Shown here: piece by piece, positions 7,691 to 16,973 of the stretch
How the letters are laid out: each line of letters opens with the position of its first letter
Numbering within the stretch: the stretch's first letter is position 1
Assembly: GCA_026417275.1 (NCBI GenBank)
Contig: JAOADO010000003.1
Span: 1-62,930 of the forward strand
Reading direction: 5' to 3'
DNA from: Verrucomicrobiia bacterium
GTDB lineage: Bacteria; Verrucomicrobiota; Verrucomicrobiae; Limisphaerales; JAKPVM01
Length of the DNA stretch: 62,930 nt
Program-made: the position numbers and the translations under genes
The notes under the pieces: generated by a model
The model's input: the letters and a program-made list of their open reading frames with translations, nothing else
Told to the model about the DNA's origin: nothing
Database searches by the model: none

Positions 7691-8824
7691 ATGGACAGCG
7701 GTGTAGAAACAATAACTTACAAAGGGCATACTTATCAGGATTATCTTGTTAACATGGGTCCACAACACCCCTCCACGCACGGTGTTTTGAGGCTCGTTGT
7801 TAAACTGGCTGGCGAGACGGTTCTCGGCATCACACCACACATGGGCTATGTTCATCGCGCCATTGAAAAAATGGGAGAAGCCCAGACCGTAATGCAATTT
7901 ACCGCCCTCACATCAAGGTTAGATTATCTTTCCGCACACATCAATAATTGGGCCTGGGTGATGGCTGTCGAAAAAGCCCTTGGCGTCCAGGTTCCAGAAC
8001 GCGCAGAGTATATCAGAATTATTTTAAGCGAACTTACAAGAATCGCATCGCACCAACTCTGGTGGGGAGTTTTTGGCATGGACCTTGGAGCGTTCACGCC
8101 ATTTTTGTATGCCTTCAGAGATAGAGAAAAAATCAACGACATTTTCGAAAAAAACTGCGGCGAACGCCTGACGATGAATTACATTTGCCCCGGCGGTGTA
8201 ATGCAGGATGTTCTGCCAGATTTCAAAAAAGATGTCCGCAGTTTCACCGAATATTTCAAGCCACTCATTGATGAATATGACCAACTACTCACCAAGAACG
8301 TCATCGTTCAGGAGCGAACCAGAGGAATCGGCATTTTAAAACCAGAAGTAGCAAAGACCTATGGAGTGACGGGTCCAACTCTCCGCGCAAGCGGCGTGGA
8401 TTACGATGTCCGCAAAAATCATCCTTATGGATTTTACCCGCGAATTAAATTCAAGACAGCGATTGCAACAGAAGGCGACAGTTTTGCGCGCTATCTTGTG
8501 AGGCTTGAGGAAATGCGCCAAAGCATAAGCATCATTGAACAGGCGCTTGACCAGATGCCTGACTCTGGTCCTGTTCGCGCTAAACTGCCTCCCACTTTGA
8601 AAGTTCCGCCTGGTAAATACCTTGCCAGAGCTGAAGCGGCTCGCGGGGAGATTGCGTTCCTTCTCGTAGGCGATGGCAAACCATTGCCCTACAGAACCAA
8701 AATTCGCTCGCCAAATTTTTCAAACCTGTCGGCTTTTCCAAAGGTAATGAAAGGGTGGAAGGTTGCCGACCTTGTGGCAGTAATGTCCACCTTTGACTTA
8801 GTTATACCAGACATTGACAGATAA
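7691..8824 (+). CDS. nuoD: Complex I subunit D (NuoD, 49 kDa type)
   Basis: The 377-residue subunit resembles [NiFe]-hydrogenase large subunits without metal ligands. Recognisable blocks are NMGPQHPSTHGVLRL near the N-terminus, GYVHRAIEKM, and the C-terminal CGE-equivalent region ending in STFDLVIPDIDR, typical of NuoD. His in QHPSTHG and a Tyr-containing loop form the quinone headgroup pocket in the family. Nine bases separate it from nuoH. In most 14-subunit operons nuoE, F and G follow here; they are absent. Confidence 0.97.
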   Translation: MDSGVETITYKGHTYQDYLVNMGPQHPSTHGVLRLVVKLAGETVLGITPHMGYVHRAIEKMGEAQTVMQFTALTSRLDYLSAHINNWAWVMAVEKALGVQVPERAEYIRIILSELTRIASHQLWWGVFGMDLGAFTPFLYAFRDREKINDIFEKNCGERLTMNYICPGGVMQDVLPDFKKDVRSFTEYFKPLIDEYDQLLTKNVIVQERTRGIGILKPEVAKTYGVTGPTLRASGVDYDVRKNHPYGFYPRIKFKTAIATEGDSFARYLVRLEEMRQSISIIEQALDQMPDSGPVRAKLPPTLKVPPGKYLARAEAARGEIAFLLVGDGKPLPYRTKIRSPNFSNLSAFPKVMKGWKVADLVAVMSTFDLVIPDIDR

Positions 8825-8832
8825 TTTCTAAA

Positions 8833-9939
8833 ATGGGCAATTTATTATACAACACAGAAAAGTTCGTTGAAGAGTTTAATCTCTGGTTGGAGAGATACCT
8901 CTATGAACCATGGCTCGTGGAGCTGGCTAAAATGGCGCTTGCCGCGGCTTTGCTTGCCGGGTTTCTTTCCATCCTTGCGATGATTCTTGTTTATGTGGAA
9001 CGCAAGGTCGCAGGTCACATGCAACAACGGCTTGGTCCCATGCGAGTCGGTCCACATGGCATACTGCAATCGGTTGCAGATTCACTTAAACTCTTAGCAA
9101 AAGAAGAGATTACTCCAAAGGATGCCGATGTTCTGGTTTATAACCTTGCGCCATTAATAACATTTGTTGCCTCATTTATCTGTGCCGGGTTTGTTCCGTT
9201 TGCGCCCTCAATACAGGCATTGAACTTCAACGTCGGATTGCTGTTCTTGATTGGCATATCCTCTGTCGGCGTTCTCGGAATACTATCCGCCGGGTGGGCG
9301 AGCAATAACAAGTGGTCAATGCTCGGGGCAATGCGCGCTGGTGCTCAAATCATATCTTACGAACTTTCAGCCGCGCTTGCGTTGCTCACGGTTGTTCTAT
9401 TTGCCGGCACCCTCGATTTTCAAGAAATTGTTAAATCTCAAGAACAGGGATGGTGGATATGGCGTGCCCCCGTTGTGGGACTTGTAGGATTTCTAATTTA
9501 CACAATCGCTTCAACTGCTGAATGTAATCGTACCCCATTCGATATAGTTGAAGGCGAAAGCGAACTAACCGCAGGTTTCCACACCGAATATTCCGCAATG
9601 AAATTTGCCATGTTCTTCCTCGCCGAATTTATAAACGTTTTCATAGTGTGTGCAGTTTCGGCTACGGTGTTTTTAGGCGGATGGATGCCTTTCCACGTTG
9701 GCGGCTTTGACGCTCTCAACAGAATATTCGATTTAATACCACCATGGTTCTGGTTCTTTGGCAAGGTATCATTTTTAATATTCCTTGTAATGTGGTTTAG
9801 ATGGACGTTCCCGCGTCTGCGTGTTGACCAACTTATGCATTTTGAATGGAAATTTTTAATGCCAATTTCGTTTCTGAATCTTGCTATTGCAATGATTATA
9901 GTCCTGGCTGGATTATACTTTTTCCCGATAAGATTATGA
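8833..9939 (+). CDS. nuoH: Complex I subunit H (NuoH)
   Basis: The protein has 368 residues and about eight transmembrane helices. Family signatures include QQRLGPMRVGPHG, the loop with LKLLAKEEI, and EGESELTAGFHTEYS, which line the quinone tunnel. NuoH joins the membrane arm to the connecting module. The predicted N-terminal extension before the first helix is about 28 residues. Its TGA stop overlaps the nuoI ATG. Confidence 0.97.
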   Translation: MGNLLYNTEKFVEEFNLWLERYLYEPWLVELAKMALAAALLAGFLSILAMILVYVERKVAGHMQQRLGPMRVGPHGILQSVADSLKLLAKEEITPKDADVLVYNLAPLITFVASFICAGFVPFAPSIQALNFNVGLLFLIGISSVGVLGILSAGWASNNKWSMLGAMRAGAQIISYELSAALALLTVVLFAGTLDFQEIVKSQEQGWWIWRAPVVGLVGFLIYTIASTAECNRTPFDIVEGESELTAGFHTEYSAMKFAMFFLAEFINVFIVCAVSATVFLGGWMPFHVGGFDALNRIFDLIPPWFWFFGKVSFLIFLVMWFRWTFPRLRVDQLMHFEWKFLMPISFLNLAIAMIIVLAGLYFFPIRL

Positions 9940-10535
9940 ACATCATCAAAAAAACATACAACGGGCTCTGGAGTCTGCTTTCGGGCATGGCTCTAACATT
10001 CAGTTATTTTATAAGATTTGACAAGGTTATTACCCAGCAATACCCCGAAAATCGCAATGAACTTAAACTACCTGAAAGGTCCTCCGCCCGCATAGACCTT
10101 ATTTATGATGAAGAAAAAGGCGATTATCGTTGCACAGCCTGCACCATCTGTGTACGCGCCTGTCCAAATGGCTCAATAGAAGTTCACAGGAAAAAAGACC
10201 CCCAAACCAATAAAGTTGTTCTCGATAAATTTGTTTACCACCTGGAAAGGTGCCTGGTCTGCGGATTGTGCGTTGACGCATGCCCATTTGACGCCCTTAA
10301 AATGGACAGCAGATTTGAAAACGCAGTCTATGACAAATCGCAATTGACGTTAATCCTGAACTCTTTGCCAAAACGTCCGCCTAAGACCGCTGAAACTCCT
10401 CAGGCAGAACACGCAGAAAAAACGCAAACTCAGCCTGCTGAAGTAAAAATCACAGGAAACTCTGAAGAAAAATCGCAGACGGTTTCCACAATGGCTTCAA
10501 CGGTTGTCAATACTGCAACGAGGTTAGACAAATGA
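9936..10535 (+). CDS. nuoI: Complex I subunit I (NuoI, 2x[4Fe-4S])
   Basis: The start was set at the ATG at 9936, which overlaps the nuoH stop (ATGA), because an upstream in-frame ATG would place 30 residues inside nuoH. The resulting 199-residue ferredoxin-like subunit has two CX2CX2CX3CP motifs at residues 66-77 and 106-117, ligating clusters N6a and N6b. A hydrophilic tail of about 60 residues rich in Glu, Thr and Gln follows, longer than in most NuoI proteins and of unknown role. It overlaps nuoJ by four bases. Confidence 0.96.
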   Translation: MNIIKKTYNGLWSLLSGMALTFSYFIRFDKVITQQYPENRNELKLPERSSARIDLIYDEEKGDYRCTACTICVRACPNGSIEVHRKKDPQTNKVVLDKFVYHLERCLVCGLCVDACPFDALKMDSRFENAVYDKSQLTLILNSLPKRPPKTAETPQAEHAEKTQTQPAEVKITGNSEEKSQTVSTMASTVVNTATRLDK

Positions 10536-11095
10536 AGAACATACTATTTTACGTATTAAGCATTTTAACGTTGCTTAGCGCGATATCTGTTGTCACAACC
10601 AGACACCTGTTCCGCGGAGCGCTGGCGCTTATTGGCGTGTTGGCGGGTGTCGCGGGCATGTATTTGCTAATGAACGCCCAGTTTTTAGCCGCTGTTCAAA
10701 TAACCGTTTACATTGGCGGCATTGTCGTTCTAATCGTTTATGTTGTAATGTTGATTTCCGATGTAACCCATGGCGGCATCTCTGCCACGCAAACATGGCG
10801 AAAAGCAATTTCAGGTATACTTGCCGCAATTCTCTTTGTTCTGCTCGTAATCGCGGCGGCGCCTCTGGGACTTGTTGATTACGCGCAAGCAACTTCTCCG
10901 CGTTCTGCATCAATCGCAGAAATTGGTAAAGCACTCCTGTCTCCTGAAAAAGGCGGTTTCATTTTAGCGTTTGAATTAATCTCTCTGCTCTTAATTGCGG
11001 CAATCATCGGAGCGGTAACGATTGCCTACCCATCGAAAGAAAAGGAAATCAAAAGACCGGAAAAAGGCGAATTACTGGAGGAAGCAAGAAAATGA
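10532..11095 (+). CDS. nuoJ: Complex I subunit J (NuoJ)
   Basis: This is a 187-residue membrane protein with five predicted transmembrane helices. The third helix contains the conserved YIGGIVVLIVYVVML stretch, which includes the pi-bulge region in known structures. It starts at an ATG overlapping the nuoI stop and ends overlapping the nuoK start (ATGA at 11092). The hydrophilic C-terminus is short and Lys/Glu-rich. Confidence 0.95.
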   Translation: MKNILFYVLSILTLLSAISVVTTRHLFRGALALIGVLAGVAGMYLLMNAQFLAAVQITVYIGGIVVLIVYVVMLISDVTHGGISATQTWRKAISGILAAILFVLLVIAAAPLGLVDYAQATSPRSASIAEIGKALLSPEKGGFILAFELISLLLIAAIIGAVTIAYPSKEKEIKRPEKGELLEEARK

Positions 11096-11406
11096 ACGGA
11101 CCTTCACTAACACAATTTTTAGTTTTTTCAGCCCTGCTTTTCAGCATTGGCATATACGGCTTATTAACGCGCAGAAACATGATAGCGATGTTGATGTCCG
11201 TTGAATTAATCCTCAATTCCGCGGCATTAAACTTTGTCGCGTTTCACCATTTTAAATTCGGAGGCGAATTGGGCGGCGTTGTCTTTCCAATTTTCATAAT
11301 TGCGATTGCGGCTGCGGAAGCCGCAATTGTTCTGGCAATATTAATTGCCTTGTTCAGACACAAGAAAGAACTCGACGTTGAACAGGTTACAACTCTGAAA
11401 AATTAG
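11092..11406 (+). CDS. nuoK: Complex I subunit K (NuoK)
   Basis: The protein is the usual short three-helix subunit (104 residues). The second helix has MLMSVELILNSAAL with the conserved Glu, and the third carries a second membrane Glu in AAAEAAIVLAI. These residues belong to the proton path along the membrane arm. It overlaps nuoJ by four bases and is followed by nuoL after eight bases. Confidence 0.95.
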   Translation: MNGPSLTQFLVFSALLFSIGIYGLLTRRNMIAMLMSVELILNSAALNFVAFHHFKFGGELGGVVFPIFIIAIAAAEAAIVLAILIALFRHKKELDVEQVTTLKN

Positions 11407-11414
11407 GATTTCGA

Positions 11415-13448
11415 TTGGATATGACTGGAAACTGGTTTATAGATAATCTCTGGTTAGTGCCGTTGTTTCCGTTTATCGGGTTTTTAATAATTGGACTCGG
11501 TTTACGGGGATTCAAGCATTCTATTTCTTCCACCGTCGCAATTATTGCAATCGGCTTAAGTGCAGCGGTCGCATGGGGAGCGGCAATTGGATACTATACG
11601 AACTTTGGCGGTAAGACGCTCATCCCATGGCAATATACGTGGCTTAAATTCTCGCCTCAATTGCAGGGCAACATCGGTGTTTTTGTGGACGACATCTCCA
11701 TGTTGCTCTGTCTGGTTGTAACAACAATCAGTTTCTTCATTCACGTTTACTCGCAAGGTTACATGCATGGCGACAAGGGCTATCGGCGCTTCTTCGCCTT
11801 CTTGAACCTATTCACTTTTTCAATGTTAGGACTTGTTCTGGCATCATCGCTCCTCCAGATGTTTATCTTCTGGGAGCTTGTCGGTTTAAGTTCATTTTTA
11901 CTGATTGGTTTTTATTGGGAAAAACCATCTGCTGTTGCGGCTTGCAAAAAGGCGTTCATTGTGACTCGGTTTGCCGACCTTGGATTTTTAATCGGTATTC
12001 TCCTTCTTGCTTATTATGCAAAAGGACTCGACTTCACCCATTTGACAGACCAGACAACCATTGAGCATCTCAATTCAGTCAAAGTTCCATTCCTTGGATT
12101 AAGCCTCTTGCCGCTTTCGGCAATCCTTGTCTACATGGGTGCGGCTGGCAAGAGCGCCATGTTCCCGCTCCACATCTGGTTGCCGGACGCCATGGAAGGT
12201 CCAACGCCTGTGAGTGCCTTGATTCACGCCGCAACAATGGTCGTCGCTGGTGTTTACCTCGTCGCACGCTTGTTCCCAATATTTGCCGTTGCAAAGGCGG
12301 CAGTTGCAGTTGTCCTTGCCATTGGAACATTCACAGCTCTTTTTGCCGCAGTCATTGCGCTCACACAGTTTGATATAAAACGAGTCCTTGCTTATTCCAC
12401 TCTGTCTCAACTTGGCTACATGATGCTTGCGCTTGGAGTATCATCGTGGGAGCATCCGCTCGGCTTCACTGCATCCATGTTTCATCTAACCACCCACGCC
12501 TGTTTTAAAGCCCTTTTATTCCTTGGCGCTGGTAGCGTGATACACGCCGTTCACACAAACGATATGCGCGAAATGGGCGGGCTTCACTCCCGCATGCCGA
12601 TAACCCATGCCACATTCCTCATAGCATGTCTGGCAATTGCAGGCATTCCGCCGCTCTCGGGATTCTTCTCGAAAGACGAAATTTTAGCCGCCGCATTGTA
12701 TTTCGGCAACCACCTTGCTTTCCTTGTGGATCTTTTTGTCGCAGGTCTAACCGCATTCTACATGTTCAGACTCTATTTCATGACCTTCTGGAGCGAACCG
12801 AAGGATATTGAAAAACACCACCACGCCCATGAATCTCCAATATCAATGACCTCTGCCCTCATAGCGCTCGCCATACCGTCAATTTTCTCTGGATTCATTC
12901 CATTTGGACATTTTGTTCATCGCGGCGAACTCGAACACCATGGCATTAACTGGGTTATCGCAGGTTCAGCGCTGGCGGTTGGACTTTGCGGAATCGGACT
13001 TGCCTTTATCCTCTACTTCCGCCCGAATGAATTGCCTGCCAGATTTGCCTACGCGTTCGGCTCGCTTTACAGAGTTGTTTATCACAAATTCTACATTGAC
13101 GAACTCTATCTTTTCATTACCCACAAAATCATTTTTCGTCTTATATCGGCGCCGTTTAACTGGTTCGATAGAAAGTGCGTTGACGGTTTCATGGATTTAA
13201 CCGCCAAGGCAACACTCAAAGCTGGCGATTGGGTTAGAAAAACAATCACAGGAAATCTTCAAACCTATTTTGTCTGGGTAATCTCGGGCGTGATTCTAAT
13301 TTCGCTTTTAATTTGGCAGATGAACGAAGTCGTTATGTGGGGGCTTGTTGTATTAGCCCTCTGTGCCATCTTAACGGTTTTCGTATATCAATTTGTGTTG
13401 AATCTGCTCAAAAAATCTGAACCTCTTAAACGAATTGATAGAGATTGA
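11415..13448 (+). CDS. nuoL: Complex I subunit L (NuoL, antiporter-like)
   Basis: The 677-residue antiporter-like subunit has about 16 transmembrane helices and the conserved SALIHAATMVVAGVY and GKSAMFPLHIWLPDAMEGP regions with the proton-pumping Lys and His residues. The C-terminal half contains the amphipathic lateral helix region and a final membrane anchor. Translation may start at TTG 11415, six bases after an AGGA, or at ATG 11421; the difference is two residues. The gene overlaps nuoM by four bases if nuoM uses TTG. Confidence 0.96.
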   Translation: MDMTGNWFIDNLWLVPLFPFIGFLIIGLGLRGFKHSISSTVAIIAIGLSAAVAWGAAIGYYTNFGGKTLIPWQYTWLKFSPQLQGNIGVFVDDISMLLCLVVTTISFFIHVYSQGYMHGDKGYRRFFAFLNLFTFSMLGLVLASSLLQMFIFWELVGLSSFLLIGFYWEKPSAVAACKKAFIVTRFADLGFLIGILLLAYYAKGLDFTHLTDQTTIEHLNSVKVPFLGLSLLPLSAILVYMGAAGKSAMFPLHIWLPDAMEGPTPVSALIHAATMVVAGVYLVARLFPIFAVAKAAVAVVLAIGTFTALFAAVIALTQFDIKRVLAYSTLSQLGYMMLALGVSSWEHPLGFTASMFHLTTHACFKALLFLGAGSVIHAVHTNDMREMGGLHSRMPITHATFLIACLAIAGIPPLSGFFSKDEILAAALYFGNHLAFLVDLFVAGLTAFYMFRLYFMTFWSEPKDIEKHHHAHESPISMTSALIALAIPSIFSGFIPFGHFVHRGELEHHGINWVIAGSALAVGLCGIGLAFILYFRPNELPARFAYAFGSLYRVVYHKFYIDELYLFITHKIIFRLISAPFNWFDRKCVDGFMDLTAKATLKAGDWVRKTITGNLQTYFVWVISGVILISLLIWQMNEVVMWGLVVLALCAILTVFVYQFVLNLLKKSEPLKRIDRD

Positions 13449-14974
13449 TTGAAATGGGACCACTGACAACATTAGTTCTTATACCGTTAACAACAGTGTT
13501 TATTCTCATGTTTCTGCCGCGGAAGCAGGAACAGTGGATAAAACGAATCTGTCTTATCTCGACCGGTTTAACCCTGGCGCTGTCCACGTGGCTGGTGTTC
13601 GATTACATTTCACGCATTGGCGGCATACATTCGCCTAACCTGCCATCCGGCGTTGACCTGCCTCTGGAATACGTGGAAAAGGTGCCGTGGTTGAGCAGCC
13701 TCGGGATTGAATATTTCATGGGCGCCGACGGCATTTCCATACTGATGGTCTTCCTTACGGCAGTTGTCATCTTCAGTGGAGTCTGCGCTTCCTGGTATCA
13801 CGATTATCGGACGAAAGAGTTTTTCATCTTCTTGATGTTGCTTGTTACCGGCGTGTTCGGCGTGTTCGTGGCAAACGACATGTTCTTGTTCTTCCTGTTC
13901 TACGAGTTAGCCGTATTGCCAATGTATTTGCTCATCGGCATCTGGGGAACTGGTCCGCGCGAATACTCGGCAATGAAACTAACCCTGATGCTAATGGGCG
14001 GTTCGGCGCTTATTGTTGTTGGCATTCTCGTCCTGTATTTTGAGGCTGGCGGCACCAGTTTTGCATTCTCAGAAATCGCAAAGGCAAAAATTCCTCTCTC
14101 AACCCAAACATGGCTATTTCCTGTCATGTTCTTCGGGTTTGGAACGCTCGGCGGTCTCTGGCCCTTTCATACGTGGTCTCCGGATGGTCACGCCTCGGCT
14201 CCAACCGCCGTTTCAATGTTGCATGCCGGCGTTTTGATGAAACTCGGTGCTTATGGTTGTCTTAAAACCATCTACATGATGCCCGAAGGCGCCCACATAT
14301 GGGGAACATTCTTCATGGTTTTAACCACAATTAACATCTTCTATGGCGCGCTGATTGCGATTCAGAAAACAGACCTAAAATACATAACCGCCTACAGTTC
14401 GGTCAGCCACTGCGGGCTTGTCCTGTTTGGACTTGCCACACTGAACCCGACCGCGTTTCAGGGCGCCGCGGTTCAAATGTATGCCCACGGCTTGATGACT
14501 GCACTATTCTTCGCGCTGGTCGGCATGATTTACGGTAGAACACATACCCGTTATATAACCGAAATGGGCGGTTTACTTAAAGTGATTCCCTTCCTTGGCG
14601 TTTGCTATATGATTGGAGGACTTTCCGGACTTGGCTTGCCTGGTCTAGCCGGATTCAGCGCCGAAATTCAAGTGTTTGTCGGCGCGTTCACACTTGAATC
14701 GTTGCCGCACAGAATAATGACAATCCTCGCCGCATCAAGCGTTGTTACCTCGGCGGTATATCTTTTAAGGGCACTAACAAAAATGTTATACGGTCCTATG
14801 GTGGACCACCATCATGAGACAATCAAAGACGCCACTTTTGTGGAAAGAGTTCCACTTGCGTTGTTGATTTTCCTGCTCGCTTTTTCAGGAATGTTTCCTG
14901 GCTGGATGATAAGGCTTGTTGAATACTCAATCGCGCCTGTGATTAATCAACTTCAACGAGGCAGTATAATGTAA
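13445..14974 (+). CDS. nuoM: Complex I subunit M (NuoM, antiporter-like)
   Basis: The 509-residue subunit has about 14 transmembrane helices. The family blocks PFHTWSPDGHASAPTAVSM and LHAGVLMKLGAYG are intact, as is the membrane Glu in LFYELAVLPMYLLIG. Start is ambiguous: TTG 13445 overlaps the nuoL stop, while the first ATG is at 13454. NuoM forms the middle proton channel. Spacing to nuoN is 17 bases with a good Shine-Dalgarno. Confidence 0.95.
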   Translation: MIEMGPLTTLVLIPLTTVFILMFLPRKQEQWIKRICLISTGLTLALSTWLVFDYISRIGGIHSPNLPSGVDLPLEYVEKVPWLSSLGIEYFMGADGISILMVFLTAVVIFSGVCASWYHDYRTKEFFIFLMLLVTGVFGVFVANDMFLFFLFYELAVLPMYLLIGIWGTGPREYSAMKLTLMLMGGSALIVVGILVLYFEAGGTSFAFSEIAKAKIPLSTQTWLFPVMFFGFGTLGGLWPFHTWSPDGHASAPTAVSMLHAGVLMKLGAYGCLKTIYMMPEGAHIWGTFFMVLTTINIFYGALIAIQKTDLKYITAYSSVSHCGLVLFGLATLNPTAFQGAAVQMYAHGLMTALFFALVGMIYGRTHTRYITEMGGLLKVIPFLGVCYMIGGLSGLGLPGLAGFSAEIQVFVGAFTLESLPHRIMTILAASSVVTSAVYLLRALTKMLYGPMVDHHHETIKDATFVERVPLALLIFLLAFSGMFPGWMIRLVEYSIAPVINQLQRGSIM

Positions 14975-14991
14975 TTTCGGAGGACGCAGAA

Positions 14992-16434
14992 ATGCTTGAG
15001 CAACTGACATTGATTGGAAACGAAATCGGACTGGTAATTTTAGGAATCGTAGTTTTTTCAATTGGTTTGATAAACCGCGAAGAATCTGACGGTCGGCTTG
15101 AGACGGCACTGACCGCCGGCGGTCTAACGCTCCTTTTCATCGCCAATATTGGCGGAGGCTGGGGGCATGGCGAGGCTTTCGGGGGAACTTTCTACAACGG
15201 CTTGGTTGAGCGCGTCTTCAAGACAGTCTTTCTTATTGCCGGCGCAGTCACGGCTTTAATCAGTTGGAACAAGAAAACGCCAGATGTTCAGGTGCCGCAT
15301 CGGTTTTTGGGAGAACATCTTGGTTTGTTAATCATGTCCGTGCTCGGCATGTGTTTCCTTGTTTCGGCGAAGGAACTCATCTTACTCTACATTGGCATCG
15401 AACTGACAACAATTCCAGTTATTTTGCTCGTCGCGTTCAATAAACACCAATTCCGTAGCGTCGAAGCCGCAACTAAATACGTCCTGTTTGCCGCGCTTTC
15501 ATCGGGACTATTGCTCTTCGGTCTCTCCTATATTTACGGAGCCACAGGAACCACAATTCTCACCAGTATCGGGCAAAAAATTTCATTCTCTTTCACCACA
15601 CTTGTTGCATTGGTTCTCGTTCTTGCCGGTGTCGGATTTAAAATATCTGCCGTTCCTTTTCACATGTGGGCGCCAGATACCTATGAAGGCGCGCCAACTC
15701 CAGTCACAGCATTTTTATCCGTTGCTTCAAAAGCCGCCGGTTTTGCCATGTTCTACAAACTTGTGCTCGGTCTTTTCCCGAGCATGGAAGACATTTCAAT
15801 CTACATCGTTTCCATAGCCGCTGTTTTAACCATGACAATCGGCAACCTTATAGCCCTTTATCAGAAGAATTTAAAACGCTTCCTCGCATTCTCCTCAATA
15901 GCACAAGCCGGATATCTAATGCTTGGTCTTGTCAATGAATCCGAACTTGGCCTTGCATCAGTGCTTTTCTACCTTGTCGTTTATCTTGCCTCAAACATGG
16001 CGGCATTTGGAGTTGTAACACTGGTTGCCGCTGAAACTGGCAAAGAAGAAATGCAGGACTACGTTGGATTTTCACAAACAAATCCATTCCTTGCCGCAGT
16101 CATGATGCTTGCCCTATTTTCGTTAGCCGGTATTCCACCACTTGCCGGATTTTTAGGCAAATTCATACTCTTTGCTGCCGCCGCTCAAAAAGGCCTTTAC
16201 TGGCTGGTTTTGATTGCTACGGTAAACGCAACAATATCGCTTTACTATTACCTCATTGTAATTAAATGGATGTATTTAGTTAAACCAGAAGATGTTGCTC
16301 CAAAAATTGGAAAAGTTAAAATTCCTTTGAGTGGCAGTATTGCGCTTGTGACCACGAGCGCGGCGATGGTCGTCATCGGTGTCCTTCCACAGGTGATTAA
16401 GTGGATTGAAGTATCCGCGAAGGGTGGATTTTAA
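14992..16434 (+). CDS. nuoN: Complex I subunit N (NuoN, antiporter-like)
   Basis: The last gene of the operon encodes a 480-residue subunit with about 14 transmembrane helices. GIELTTIPVILLVAF holds the membrane Glu, and FHMWAPDTYEGAPTPV matches the NuoN signature. GGAGG at 14979-14983 lies eight bases before the ATG and fixes the start. No further nuo gene follows, so the operon lacks E, F and G. A hairpin and duplicated A/T-rich repeats lie just downstream. Confidence 0.96.
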   Translation: MLEQLTLIGNEIGLVILGIVVFSIGLINREESDGRLETALTAGGLTLLFIANIGGGWGHGEAFGGTFYNGLVERVFKTVFLIAGAVTALISWNKKTPDVQVPHRFLGEHLGLLIMSVLGMCFLVSAKELILLYIGIELTTIPVILLVAFNKHQFRSVEAATKYVLFAALSSGLLLFGLSYIYGATGTTILTSIGQKISFSFTTLVALVLVLAGVGFKISAVPFHMWAPDTYEGAPTPVTAFLSVASKAAGFAMFYKLVLGLFPSMEDISIYIVSIAAVLTMTIGNLIALYQKNLKRFLAFSSIAQAGYLMLGLVNESELGLASVLFYLVVYLASNMAAFGVVTLVAAETGKEEMQDYVGFSQTNPFLAAVMMLALFSLAGIPPLAGFLGKFILFAAAAQKGLYWLVLIATVNATISLYYYLIVIKWMYLVKPEDVAPKIGKVKIPLSGSIALVTTSAAMVVIGVLPQVIKWIEVSAKGGF

Positions 16435-16476
16435 AAATCCTGAAAAAACCGAGATTTTTAGAAGATTTTTAAACGG

Positions 16477-16535
16477 CGTTGCAAGAAAAATTTTTTTTGA
16501 ATGAAAAATTTTTTTGGCAAATATCGCTTGCAATG
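16477..16535 (+). repeat. Inverted repeat enclosing tandem A/T-tract repeats after nuoN
   Basis: CGTTGCAAG (16477-16485) can pair with CTTGCAATG (16527-16535) through one G-T pair. Inside lie two direct copies of GAAAAATTTTTTT. The structure may help end the nuo transcript, although it lacks a classical T tail after the stem. Confidence 0.35.
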
Positions 16536-16568
16536 CACGGAGATAGTAGTTTAAATTAAGAATGTGCT

Positions 16569-16644
<76 letters not shown>

Positions 16645-16973
16645 TCCGATAAAACAAACCTAATTAAACTCCGCTATTAAATCTGTTTAACTCTGAAAAT
16701 CAGAATTTATATCCAGGTTTACATGACATACATTTAACCTATAACAATATTAATTAAGTAATTCAGATTTAAAAATTTAAGTAGATTGAACCTCCTGACA
16801 AAAACAATGCTATCCGTGAACGCAGATTAAGGTAGCAAATTCTACCGTATGAATTGCCCCTCTGGATGTTATAATAATTCAAATACACTCAGAGAAAAAA
16901 CATTATAGCAATTTTGCCAATCGTTTCGTCCCGGTTTTAAATCAATATTCAAAATTCAGATAAAAAATGGGTT
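16645..16973. other. Intergenic region, no gene seen
   Basis: This AT-rich spacer of 329 bases separates tRNA-Phe from the convergent guaA stop. No credible reading frame and no clear terminator hairpin for either side could be identified. Confidence 0.5.

Noticed and set aside
7316..7897. 193-codon minus-strand frame in nuoC/nuoD
   Set aside because: Antisense to two clearly conserved genes; no similarity to any family.
9846..9935. Upstream 30-codon extension of nuoI
   Set aside because: It lies entirely inside nuoH in another frame; ATG 9936 overlapping the nuoH stop gives the normal NuoI N-terminus.
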